7,889 nt of DNA. Source: Bacteroidales bacterium UBA5197. GTDB taxonomy: Bacteria > Bacteroidota > Bacteroidia > Bacteroidales > Lentimicrobiaceae. A program made the translations under genes and the position numbers. Positions 1 to 6,911 of the stretch are shown here, piece after piece (within the stretch, counting starts at the first letter, position 1; each line of letters begins with the position of its first letter). The notes below the pieces were generated by a model that was not told the origin of the DNA, made no database searches, and saw nothing but the letters and a program-made list of their open reading frames with translations. The DNA lies in contig DHVX01000024.1 of the NCBI GenBank assembly GCA_002412885.1, forward strand, positions 1 to 7,889, in the 5' to 3' direction.

Positions 1-971
1 TTGCCTTTATATGGGTCGAAAAATTGACCGGCGAATCCTTCATAATTATCACCACCATAGGTAGCGTTTTTTGGAAGGTCGGTGATTTTAGGTCCCCAGG
101 TAAATGAATTGGCAGGAGCAAAATTTCCGCCGGAACCCTGAGCATAAGTTGTCTGTACTTCGGGAAGTCTCGAAATATTGTCAATGGTCATGTTGCTGCT
201 GAAAGATACAACGGGTTTGCCTGTGGTGGCATTTTTACCTTTTTTGGTTGTAATGATAATAACCCCGTTTGAAGCCCTCTGTCCGTAAAGAGCAGCAGCA
301 GCTTGTCCTTTCAGAATGTTGATTGACTCAATGTCGTTGGGATCTATGTCAGAAGCACGGTTAGTAAAAGCAGCTCCGGTAACATTCGAAGAGTAATCAC
401 TTTCACTGGAAACCGGCATACCGTCAATTACATAAAGTGGAGCATTGTTTCCACTGAATGCACGTGCACCACGAATATAAATCTGTGATGGAGCGCCTGG
501 CATACCTGAAGACTGACGAACCTGAACACCAGCAAATTTACCGGAGATAGTAGATTCCAGACTTGGATTTGCTGCACGTGTCATTTCTTCTCCGCTTGCT
601 TCCTGAACGGAATAACCCAGAGATTTCTTTTCACGGCTGATACCAAGTGCAGTTACTACAACTCCCTCAATGTCAAGCACGTCGGGATCGAGAACTACAT
701 TGATAACTGTTTGGCTGCCAATGGCCACTTCTTTGGTTTTCATTCCCACAAACGAAAACTGGAGAGTACGTCCGCCTGAAGGAACGTTGATAGAGTACTT
801 ACCACTCAGGTCGGTAGTTAAACCAACGGTGGTACCTTTTACAACTACAGTAGCGCCGGGGATGCCTTTGCCATCCTCAGAACTGGTAACTGTACCTGTA
901 ATGGTTTGTGCCAGAACTACCTGCACTCCGGCAAAAATCAGAAGTGCAAGCATCATTGCAAATTTTCTCAT
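1..971 (-). CDS. SusC/RagA-family TonB-dependent outer-membrane transporter, N-terminal part (cut by window edge)
   Basis: I translated the reverse strand from the ATG at 971-969 and it stays open for 323 codons to the window edge, so only about the first third of a usual ~1000-1100 aa protein is present. Residues 1-21 form a signal peptide ending LA-Q. Residues 23-100 match the carboxypeptidase-regulatory-like (CarboxypepD_reg-like) domain, with GTVTSSEDGKGIPGATV and FSFVGMK. A TonB-box-like segment, IEGVVVTALGI, lies at 101-111. The plug domain follows, with YIRGARAF (~165-172), YVIDGMPV (~180-187) and the family signature NPNDIESxxILKG...GVIIITTKKG (~212-245; Asp-Pro-Asn here). The usual GSRAANG is GQRASNG in this copy. 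Seen: these motifs and the open frame. Known: the family imports nutrients in the outer membrane together with a SusD lipoprotein. Inferred: a susD partner lies just outside the window. The first ~120 residues nearly match the SusC encoded at 6148-2852. Its substrate is unknown. Confidence 0.95.
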   Translation of the reverse strand, partial: MRKFAMMLALLIFAGVQVVLAQTITGTVTSSEDGKGIPGATVVVKGTTVGLTTDLSGKYSINVPSGGRTLQFSFVGMKTKEVAIGSQTVINVVLDPDVLDIEGVVVTALGISREKKSLGYSVQEASGEEMTRAANPSLESTISGKFAGVQVRQSSGMPGAPSQIYIRGARAFSGNNAPLYVIDGMPVSSESDYSSNVTGAAFTNRASDIDPNDIESINILKGQAAAALYGQRASNGVIIITTKKGKNATTGKPVVSFSSNMTIDNISRLPEVQTTYAQGSGGNFAPANSFTWGPKITDLPKNATYGGDNYEGFAGQFFDPYKG

Positions 972-993
972 AGTGTGTGTTTTTGATGAGTAA

Positions 994-1006
994 ATTGTTA
1001 AACAAT
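994..1006. promoter_or_regulatory. ATTGTT-A-AACAAT dyad close to the SusC start
   Basis: This is a perfect 6-bp-arm inverted repeat with a one-base centre, 23 bp upstream of the ATG. The equivalent site in the other SusC leader (6171-6183) keeps the outer five bases of each arm. It could be a protein-binding site or a weak RNA hairpin near the ribosome landing region. The evidence is symmetry plus conservation between two paralogous leaders only. Confidence 0.3.
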
Positions 1007-1063
1007 AAGTGTTTAGTGAAATTTTTTGTTAGGTAATGGTTGGTTTTAAGGTGTTACTTCTCG

Positions 1064-1081
1064 CTGAGGACCTCCTTTTTA
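1064..1081 (-). promoter_or_regulatory. Conserved extended-SD-like block in the SusC leader (copy 1)
   Basis: The reverse strand reads TAAAAAGGAGGTCCTCAG, an exact match to the block at 6240-6257 in the other SusC leader. It contains AAAGGAGGT, fully complementary to the usual 3' end of bacterial 16S rRNA, and a GAGG-T-CCTC dyad. It lies about 95 nt upstream of the ATG with no start codon just downstream, so it is not the SD of the gene or of a visible leader peptide. Function is inferred as regulatory. Confidence 0.5.
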
Positions 1082-1110
1082 GATGGTTAGTTGGTTAAAT
1101 TTGGCGCAAT

Positions 1111-1141
1111 ATATGATAAAATTGGTTACTTAGGCAACAAA
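1111..1141 (-). promoter_or_regulatory. Candidate promoter for the truncated SusC gene
   Basis: On the reverse strand, TTTG (1141-1138) is followed by a 19-nt spacer and TATCATAT (1118-1111). The Bacteroidota consensus is TTTG-N19-21-TAnnTTTG, so the -33 box and the spacing fit, but the -7 box matches only partly. The same arrangement is present and conserved upstream of the second SusC gene, which is the main support. A start site here gives a 5' untranslated region of roughly 130 nt. Confidence 0.35.
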
Positions 1142-1310
1142 TTTAACAAAAAAATAATGCAGAGGTATCATTCACCTCAAAAAACATTTTCTTGAAATAA
1201 TTATTTTTTTTAAAGAATAATTTCCTGTCGCTTGTAATGCACTAATAATGAGAGCTATGCAATTAATCGTTGTTGATAATATTTTTTTGACATTATTTTG
1301 CGAAGCCAGA

Positions 1311-1357
1311 TAAAAAAACCAGAAACCCGGGCTATCAAATAGGCCGGGTTTCTGGTT
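1311..1357 (-). terminator. Strong intrinsic terminator of the SusC/SusD operon
   Basis: A 14-bp perfect stem (1317-1330 with 1344-1357, AACCAGAAACCCGG and its complement) encloses a 13-base loop that can itself form a CTA/TAG mini-stem. On the reverse strand the stem is followed directly by a run of seven T residues. It starts about 30 nt after the SusD stop codon. It isolates this operon from the second SusC gene downstream, so the latter needs its own promoter. Confidence 0.93.
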
Positions 1358-1387
1358 AAATGGCAAAATTTGAGAAAGTATGCCCCT

Positions 1388-2839
1388 TTAGAACTTATCC
1401 CAGAAAAGCTTGGTTGTTAATTCATCTCCTCCAATGGCAGATGAAGCAGCAGCGTAATTGGCTCCGTTCAGCGTTTGCTCTCTGATTGGATAGGTAAACC
1501 TGACAGGAATTTCATCGTAGGTTTCAATGGCCGGAGCAATATTGAGAATCGGGAAGTCAAGTCTTCTCCACGAAGTGTAACCTTCCATTCCCCTGACATA
1601 ATAAGCGAGCCATGCCTGTGTTCCTATTTTTTGTTTCCAGGTTCCGGTTGCAGTTGAATAGGCAACCGAAGTTTGTGCCAGATAATCGGATACATCGGTT
1701 GCGGTTCCTCCCCAGTGAAGGATTGAAGAAGTTATACCACTGATGTAATAACTTTCAGCACTGCCACCAACTGCGTAGCCTCTTTCGGCTGCCTCGGCAA
1801 GATAGAAAGCAATTTCTGTATAGTCGAGCAATACCATTGGGAAAGTGGGAGCCTGAATAGGATCGGAAACGTGCGAAAGCTGTCCAAACGGACTGCTTTC
1901 TCCATAGATTCCACCCTGGTAGATTTCGCCGTTGGCAAAGAAATAATCATCTCGTCTCGGGTCATTCAATGCATTCATAATGTCAATGATGGTATTTGCC
2001 GGAACAAAGTCATCCCTTCCACTCTGAACCATGTCTATATACAATGGGTTTGAGTTTGATCCACCCAGATAAACCAAATTGGCATTTTCACCCATAGTAA
2101 AAGCTCCCGGATATGCTGATTCTATGTATGATTTTGCAGTGGCATTATCGGCATCAGCAAGGGTAATGGCCATCTTTACCTGTAGTGAATTTGCAAATTT
2201 TATCCACATGGCAACATCGCCAGCATAATATAGGTCATTTTCACCGAAACTACCAACCTCAAATTCGTTGATTGAACCGGCATTTAAACCTTCTGCAGCA
2301 GCTTTTGATCTCGAGAGCAGGTCTTTATATACAGTGAGCGCATCGTCATACTTTGGTGAAAGGTTGGTAATATCAAGCGCCTCAGAGTAAGGTATGTCGC
2401 CGAAAGCTTCGAGAAGGTGATTGTAGCTGTAACATTCCAGCAGATCAATAATGTAAAGCCTGTTACGCTGGTTGGCAATTGCAAGTTCGCCAATGGCAGA
2501 TTCAGCTGTAATTACTTTACGGGCCTCATTCAAGTCAGCCAGAATATCGCGGTAGAAAACCCGGAAGGTATTGTCAGCTATGGTTCTGTTAACAATATCA
2601 TAGTTGGCTTCGTCTGTATAGGTGGTTTCTGTCCAGTATTGGGCCCACAGTTTCCACACGTTGAGGTTCACATTCGTACTGGCAATCTGATCGGCCAGTG
2701 CTTTTTGAGCATTTGCAAATAAGAAATCGCCGGGGACTTCGGTTGGTCGCTTCTTGTCTGTATTGAAATCCTCAAAGTTTTTAGTACAGGAAGATGCAAA
2801 TCCTGTCAAAACCATTAAGATAAATATTAGTTTTTTCAT
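1388..2839 (-). CDS. SusD/RagB-family nutrient-binding outer-membrane lipoprotein (SusD-like_2 type)
   Basis: The 483-residue product is the surface lipoprotein partner of the SusC encoded just upstream. Residues 1-17 are a lipoprotein signal peptide (MKKLIFILMVLTGFASS) with the lipidated cysteine at Cys18, followed by TKNFEDFN, a typical start for this family. The segment FNTDKKRPTEVPGDFLFANAQ (~25-45) and the aromatic-rich WKLWAQYWTETTYTDEANYD (~62-81) resemble the SusD-like_2 branch (PF12771) rather than classical starch SusD. The length is usual. The start codon lies 12 bp after the SusC stop, with GAGGA at a reasonable SD distance, so the two are co-transcribed and probably translationally linked. 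Known of the family: SusD forms a hinged lid on the SusC barrel and binds the substrate outside the cell. The cargo cannot be read from the sequence. Family assignment is firm; subtype is from memory of motifs. Confidence 0.95.
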   Translation of the reverse strand: MKKLIFILMVLTGFASSCTKNFEDFNTDKKRPTEVPGDFLFANAQKALADQIASTNVNLNVWKLWAQYWTETTYTDEANYDIVNRTIADNTFRVFYRDILADLNEARKVITAESAIGELAIANQRNRLYIIDLLECYSYNHLLEAFGDIPYSEALDITNLSPKYDDALTVYKDLLSRSKAAAEGLNAGSINEFEVGSFGENDLYYAGDVAMWIKFANSLQVKMAITLADADNATAKSYIESAYPGAFTMGENANLVYLGGSNSNPLYIDMVQSGRDDFVPANTIIDIMNALNDPRRDDYFFANGEIYQGGIYGESSPFGQLSHVSDPIQAPTFPMVLLDYTEIAFYLAEAAERGYAVGGSAESYYISGITSSILHWGGTATDVSDYLAQTSVAYSTATGTWKQKIGTQAWLAYYVRGMEGYTSWRRLDFPILNIAPAIETYDEIPVRFTYPIREQTLNGANYAAASSAIGGDELTTKLFWDKF

Positions 2840-2851
2840 AGTTCCTCGTTT
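2840..2851 (-). promoter_or_regulatory. SusC-SusD junction with ribosome binding site
   Basis: Only 12 bases (AAACGAGGAACT) separate the SusC stop codon from the SusD ATG. They include GAGGA about six bases before the start. The spacing supports one transcript and coupled translation of the barrel and its lid. Confidence 0.6.
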
Positions 2852-5800
2852 TTAGAATTGTAAGTTAATACTGAAACCAATATTCCGGGTGCTTGGCATA
2901 ACACCGCTCTGCCATCCCTGAACATTGCCTGAACTCTGGCTTGCTTCCGGGTCGGCATGTGGCAGATCTTTGGAGAGGATCCATAGGTTCGACCCTACTA
3001 CACTAAAAGTAGCGCCATGGATAAAGGTTTTGGCCAGGAGTTCCCTTGGAAGTGAGTAGGATATCACAACTTCTCTCAATTTGATAAAGTTGGCGTCGTA
3101 AACGAAAGCAGAGTTGGGATTTCTTGAATACCCGAATACACGGTAATCGCCACCTGATACTCGCCTGGTGTTGGGAGTTCCGTCTGCTTTTACACCTTCG
3201 AGAAGAATACCTCCACTGTTGGCCGTATAACCTGAAGTCCATCCAATTTCAGGATCGTTATAATCAAGCGGATCTCTGACAGGATTGCCTAGATCATTGG
3301 TAAAGTCTGTTTCTTCATATAAACCGGTAGCCATTCCGTACCACTGGTCCAGAGAGAAAATACTGCCACCCTGTTGCATATCGATCAGGAAGCTGAAGGA
3401 CCAACTTTTGTAATGTAAACGGTTATTGATACCACCAATCCAGTCAGGGTTAATGTTGCCAATGATTTTGTCAGATGTTGAACTTCTGACAAAATATCCG
3501 TCAGCACCAATGATTCTTTGTCCGTTTTCGTGATAAACATAATCGGTTCCCTGAATGGTTCCATAAGGCTGGCCTACACGGGCATTGATGGTAACTCCAC
3601 CCTGAAGAGCTGCCAACTGGAGGACATCGAGGCCATCAGCAAGAGCAACAACTTCATTGTTGTTTTTTGCCCAGTTGAAGGTAATGTCCCACCTGAAATC
3701 ATTGTTAACAACTGGGGTTCCTGTGAGCTGAATTTCAATACCCTTGTTTTCAACTTCTCCTGCATTTACAAATTTGGAGGTATAACCTGTGGCTGATGAG
3801 ATAGCTACAGGAATAATCTGGTCAACAGTGTTGTTTTTGTAGAGTGATAAATCAAATTTTACACGACTGCTGAACATAGTCAATTCAATTCCGCCTTCCA
3901 AACTGGTTGTTCTTTCAGGTTTCAGATCAACATTGTTTTTTGTATTTGGAAGCGAAAACAATGCTGTTGTTCCGAAAGTAGTATTCTGTGTGTAGGTATC
4001 TTTGATACTGGCAAATGGAGCATCGTTACCAACTTCAGCATAACCAAGTCTTAGCTTTCCTAATTGCAGCCATGTAGTATTTTCCATCAAATTGGAAAAA
4101 AGGAAACTTCCGGAAACAGAGGGATAGAAGTATGCGTTGGTTTCTTCCGGTAATGTGGATGATTGGTCTCTCCTGATGTTTGCATCAAGGAATACCATAT
4201 CCATAAAACCAAGCGAAGCACTGGCATATATACCATTGACGCCGATTTCCTGAAGTCTCTCCTCCGGATTAAGCATTGGATTGATACTGTTGCTTAGCGA
4301 ATATAAGTCAGGTACGATCAATCCACCATCGGTTGAAGCAAATACCTGGTCGATCTTCACACGGCGGATATTGGTACCGAGAAGGGCGGTAAGGTTGAAT
4401 TTATCGTTCAGGTGTTTGTAATATTTACCCATAAGGTCAAAATTGGTTTCCATAAAGGTGCGGTTGAATCGTGAGTAACCGGATGTAACATCATTCCGGC
4501 CAACACCCAGCTCACCGGCTACAGAGCCAATAGCCTTGCGTTCTTCCTGCAATTCGCTGTAATTGTCAATGGAAGTGCGGCCCATAATGCTGAAATCATC
4601 ATTTAGTTTCCAGTCGGCTTGCAGATATCCTATTACTCTGTCGCGGTTATCGGTTTGATAATTTTTATATCGAACCCAGTATGGATTGTCCCAGTAAGCA
4701 GGAGTCAGATCATCCGGAGCCTTGGGGTTCCATGTGATGTTTTCTTCTGTCAGATTATATAGGTCCTTCTGATCTTTGTAATCAACATTGGTTTGAGCCC
4801 ATTGTCTGAATGAGGAGATGATGTTATCGCTGTATCCTGTTGAGTTACGTCCAAGTCCGTTGGTATTTATATAGTTTGCGGAGGCTGTAATCTTCAGGTT
4901 TTTGAGAACATCGTAAGATCCTGTAAAAAGAACATTATTTCTTTTCAAATGGCTGTTGGGCATAATCCCTTTCTGATCGAGGTTTGAATAAGAAAGCCTG
5001 AAATCAGATGTTTCTCCACCACCAGCGATTTCAATACTGTTGGTCAATGAGAGGGAATTATCAAAGAAATAAATAGGTCCGTTTTCAGCATTTTTCCATG
5101 GTGTAGGCTTAAGATAGTTAGGTGAAGCGGCATAATAAGAATCCCATTGGTAAACTAAAATGCTTGGGTCAAATTTCTGGCCAAATGAAGCATCCTCATA
5201 AGTAGGAACATTATAGTCAATTACACCATCACCGTTTACATCATAATAGTTCTCAAAACCCGGATAGTCACCATCGCTGTAATAAGGGCCATATCCGGCC
5301 CCATAATTGGTCTGATATTTAGGGAAGGTGCTTTTGTCAACGAAGCCGGTTGTAATGTTCGAGTTTATTGAAACCCCCAGAGTTTTGGTTTTGCCTCTGG
5401 TGCCTTTTTTAGTCGTGATCATGATGACCCCGTTGGCAGCCCTTGATCCATATAGAGCAGTAGCAGCAGCACCTTTCAAAATGCTCATACTTTCGATGTC
5501 ATTTGGATTGATATCTGATGCTGCATTGCCATAGTCATATCCTGAACGACCTGAAATCTGCCCGGCGTTGTTGGTATTGTCATTATTAACAGGAATGCCG
5601 TCAATAACAAATAAAGCCTGGTTGTTTCCGGTAAGAGAGGAAGAGCCCCTGATAATGACGTTGGTTGATCCACCTATGTTATTGTTGGCTTTAACCTGAA
5701 CTCCGGCAGCTTTACCCGAAAGACTGTTGATAAAGTTGTCGGATTTTACCCGGTTCATGTCTTCGCCACTAACGTTCTGAGTTGCATAACCGAGGGATTT

Positions 5801-6148
5801 CTTCTCTCTGGAGATGCCCAGTGCAGTGACAACTACACCCTCGATGTCCATGACTTCGGGCTGCAGTAAAACATTTACCGTGGTTCTTCCACCGATTTCA
5901 ATTTCCTGAGCTTTCATCCCCACAAATGAAAAGACCAGAACTTTGGCATTGGCTGGTACTGTCAGGGAGTAATTTCCTGACATGTCAGTTGTTACTCCGG
6001 TTTGGGTTCCTTTAATGACAACAGTGGCACCCGGAATCCCCTTGCCATCTTCAGAACTTGTAACTGTTCCTTTGACAGTAGTTTGTGCCAGAATTACCTG
6101 CACTCCGGCGAAAATCAGAAGCGCAAGCATTAATGTAAATTTTCTCAT
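2852..6148 (-). CDS. SusC/RagA-family TonB-dependent outer-membrane transporter, complete
   Basis: The 1098-residue product has the full family architecture and usual length. Residues 1-21 are a signal peptide (cleavage after LA, before QTT). Residues 23-100 form the CarboxypepD_reg-like beta-sandwich domain (GTVTSSEDGKGIPGATV, FSFVGMK). A TonB-box-like stretch, DIEGVVVTALGI, is at 101-112. The plug spans ~115-247 with VIIRGSSSL, FVIDGIPV (~180-187) and the SusC signature NPNDIESMSILKGAAATALYGSRAANGVIMITTKKG (~215-249). The rest is the beta-barrel, ending in GFSINLQF with the C-terminal Phe expected for BAM-assembled barrels. DVNGDGVID at 303-311 resembles a dockerin/EF-hand calcium loop. The gene starts an operon with the SusD gene and has its own long leader. 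Known: such barrels import oligosaccharides, peptides or other bulky nutrients using TonB-ExbBD energy. No degradative enzyme in view tells us the substrate. The ATG start is supported by the signal peptide and by alignment with the other SusC. Confidence 0.97.
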   Translation of the reverse strand: MRKFTLMLALLIFAGVQVILAQTTVKGTVTSSEDGKGIPGATVVIKGTQTGVTTDMSGNYSLTVPANAKVLVFSFVGMKAQEIEIGGRTTVNVLLQPEVMDIEGVVVTALGISREKKSLGYATQNVSGEDMNRVKSDNFINSLSGKAAGVQVKANNNIGGSTNVIIRGSSSLTGNNQALFVIDGIPVNNDNTNNAGQISGRSGYDYGNAASDINPNDIESMSILKGAAATALYGSRAANGVIMITTKKGTRGKTKTLGVSINSNITTGFVDKSTFPKYQTNYGAGYGPYYSDGDYPGFENYYDVNGDGVIDYNVPTYEDASFGQKFDPSILVYQWDSYYAASPNYLKPTPWKNAENGPIYFFDNSLSLTNSIEIAGGGETSDFRLSYSNLDQKGIMPNSHLKRNNVLFTGSYDVLKNLKITASANYINTNGLGRNSTGYSDNIISSFRQWAQTNVDYKDQKDLYNLTEENITWNPKAPDDLTPAYWDNPYWVRYKNYQTDNRDRVIGYLQADWKLNDDFSIMGRTSIDNYSELQEERKAIGSVAGELGVGRNDVTSGYSRFNRTFMETNFDLMGKYYKHLNDKFNLTALLGTNIRRVKIDQVFASTDGGLIVPDLYSLSNSINPMLNPEERLQEIGVNGIYASASLGFMDMVFLDANIRRDQSSTLPEETNAYFYPSVSGSFLFSNLMENTTWLQLGKLRLGYAEVGNDAPFASIKDTYTQNTTFGTTALFSLPNTKNNVDLKPERTTSLEGGIELTMFSSRVKFDLSLYKNNTVDQIIPVAISSATGYTSKFVNAGEVENKGIEIQLTGTPVVNNDFRWDITFNWAKNNNEVVALADGLDVLQLAALQGGVTINARVGQPYGTIQGTDYVYHENGQRIIGADGYFVRSSTSDKIIGNINPDWIGGINNRLHYKSWSFSFLIDMQQGGSIFSLDQWYGMATGLYEETDFTNDLGNPVRDPLDYNDPEIGWTSGYTANSGGILLEGVKADGTPNTRRVSGGDYRVFGYSRNPNSAFVYDANFIKLREVVISYSLPRELLAKTFIHGATFSVVGSNLWILSKDLPHADPEASQSSGNVQGWQSGVMPSTRNIGFSINLQF

Positions 6149-6170
6149 AGTGTGTGTTTTTAATGAGTAA

Positions 6171-6183
6171 ATTGTAAAACAAT
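6171..6183. promoter_or_regulatory. ATTGT-N3-ACAAT dyad close to the SusC start
   Basis: This inverted repeat with five-base arms lies 23 bp upstream of the ATG. It occupies the same place as the dyad at 994-1006 in the other leader. One centre base differs between copies while the arms are kept. Function unknown. Confidence 0.28.
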
Positions 6184-6239
6184 AGTTGTTTGGTGAAAAT
6201 TCAGATTGATAATGGTTGCTTTTTAAGAGTTACTTCTGT

Positions 6240-6257
6240 CTGAGGACCTCCTTTTTA
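6240..6257 (-). promoter_or_regulatory. Conserved extended-SD-like block in the SusC leader (copy 2)
   Basis: The block TAAAAAGGAGGTCCTCAG is identical to that at 1064-1081, although the flanking bases have diverged. It sits about 95 nt upstream of the ATG. AAAGGAGGT is a near-maximal match to the anti-Shine-Dalgarno end of 16S rRNA, which is unusual for Bacteroidota leaders. There is no ATG, GTG or TTG at SD distance after it. Confidence 0.5.
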
Positions 6258-6286
6258 AGTGGTTACTTGGTTTGAATAGGGCACAT

Positions 6287-6317
6287 CCATGATAAAATTG
6301 TTTAATTAAGCAACAAC
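6287..6317 (-). promoter_or_regulatory. Candidate promoter for the SusC/SusD operon
   Basis: On the reverse strand, GTTG (6317-6314), a 19-nt spacer and TATCATGG (6294-6287) line up exactly with the candidate promoter of the truncated SusC gene, and the CAATTTTATCAT segment is identical. Spacing fits the Bacteroidota TTTG-N19-21-TAnnTTTG pattern; the -7 box matches only in part. Transcripts would carry a leader of about 130 nt. Confidence 0.35.
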
Positions 6318-6461
6318 TTTAACGTACCATTAATGCCGGGTTAAAAAACCCTGACAAAACAGTTTTTTCGCAAGAATCTGGTTTTATTTAGATTTCTTGT
6401 CCTTAATTCACAATACTTAACGGATGAAAATTTTGCTAGCAGGCACTTTTGAGACTTTTTT

Positions 6462-6481
6462 ACATTTTGAATTCAAAATGT
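6462..6481. repeat. Perfect 20-bp palindrome after the membrane-protein gene
   Basis: The half-site ACATTTTGAA is followed immediately by its exact complement, centred on GAATTC at 6469-6474. It starts four bases after the stop codon of the 141-residue membrane protein. As RNA it could fold into an 8-bp AU-rich stem with a four-base loop, but on the reverse strand A6, not T, follows, so it is not a standard terminator. On the plus strand it is preceded by T6. A dimeric regulator site or an mRNA 3'-end stabiliser are both possible. Confidence 0.45.
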
Positions 6482-6485
6482 TTGA

Positions 6486-6911
6486 TTAATTTTTCATGTT
6501 GCCCAGATTTATCCCGTAAAGCAGGATAAAGATGGTGGTGAAAAACAATTCGTTTAAATCAAAGTGTTCCGGACCTGAAAAGAGGAGAGGGTAGTTGAAA
6601 AGAAGAAACTGCGATAAAAAGTAAATGTAGAAGCCAATCTTTTTTAATCGCCACATCAGCAGTGCACCAATACCAGAGAATGCTGAAAATATTGCCATTG
6701 GCAATGCTGAAATGCCTGTAAAAACAAACCGCGAAGAATATTTTTCCTGAAGTGTGAGTAAGTTTAAACCGGTATAATCTGCCAGGTAAATCAGAAGCCA
6801 AAACAAACTGCCAATTAATGAAACCGTACACAAAATCCTCAGATAAAAAAATCTGTTGGTTTTTTGATGCGCAAGAATATTGTTGTCGTTCAACGGATAT
6901 TCTTTATTCAA
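6486..6911 (-). CDS. Small four-helix membrane protein, paralogue of the upstream gene (function unknown)
   Basis: The 141-residue product has a hydrophilic N-terminus (1-20) and four likely membrane segments at about 22-43, 66-86, 91-111 and 121-137. A basic loop motif, GALLMWRLKKIGFYIYFLSQ (~82-101), sits between helices 2 and 3. The same motif occurs as GAIMMWKLRKTGFHFYVSSQ in the gene just upstream, along with LCxxxxIGS in helix 1, so the two are tandem paralogues that have diverged strongly. The start is TTG at 6911-6909. An in-frame stop lies at 6968-6966, with no ATG or GTG between it and that codon, and the next internal ATG (codon 72) would remove helix 1. I do not recognise a named family; it resembles the small DoxX/DUF-type membrane proteins common in Bacteroidota only in general shape. 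Confidence 0.75.
   Translation of the reverse strand: MNKEYPLNDNNILAHQKTNRFFYLRILCTVSLIGSLFWLLIYLADYTGLNLLTLQEKYSSRFVFTGISALPMAIFSAFSGIGALLMWRLKKIGFYIYFLSQFLLFNYPLLFSGPEHFDLNELFFTTIFILLYGINLGNMKN

Larger units (their letters stand above)
972..1310 (-). promoter_or_regulatory. Intergenic leader of the truncated SusC gene
   Basis: This gap of more than 300 bases has no credible gene. Its proximal half (972-1147) aligns with the leader of the other SusC gene (6149-6323) over about 175 bp, with clear blocks of identity: the AGTGTGTGTTTTT next to the start codon, an ATTGT/ACAAT dyad, an AAAAAGGAGGTCCTCAG block and a CAATTTTATCAT block. The distal half (1148-1310) is very AT-rich and not shared. 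It contains only a weak inverted repeat, GAGGT-N7-ACCTC at 1162-1178, to which I assign no role. Confidence 0.6.
6149..6485 (-). promoter_or_regulatory. Intergenic region: SusC leader plus 3' flank of the membrane-protein gene
   Basis: No gene is visible in this gap. 6149-6323 is the SusC leader, homologous to 972-1147. Above it lie a short GGGTT-AAAA-AACCC hairpin (6338-6351), a bulged 9-bp inverted repeat CAAGAATCT/AGATTTCTTG (6371-6399), and a perfect 20-bp palindrome directly after the membrane-protein stop codon. None of the hairpins is followed by a T run on the reverse strand, so I do not call an intrinsic terminator for the upstream gene. Confidence 0.55.

Noticed and set aside
670..993. 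Open frame on the plus strand opposite the SusC N-terminus (a similar one at 5982-6170)
   Set aside because: It is the antisense shadow of the conserved SusC start; its peptide mirrors the signal-peptide region in both copies, and a real SusC frame fills the other strand.
1162..1178. GAGGT-N7-ACCTC inverted repeat upstream of the candidate SusC promoter
   Set aside because: The stem is only 5 bp, is absent from the paralogous leader and has no T run directly after it.
1172..1366. 64-codon reverse-strand frame between SusD and the next SusC
   Set aside because: It includes the terminator hairpin and AT-rich leader sequence, has an atypical composition and no recognisable motif.
6066..6180. 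Leader peptide or attenuator ORF downstream of the AAAGGAGGT block
   Set aside because: No start codon is found at SD distance and no short frame is conserved between the two leaders.
6338..6399. Short hairpin GGGTT-AAAA-AACCC and bulged CAAGAATCT/AGATTTCTTG stem as terminators of the membrane-protein gene
   Set aside because: Stems are short or bulged and neither is followed by a T tract on the reverse strand.
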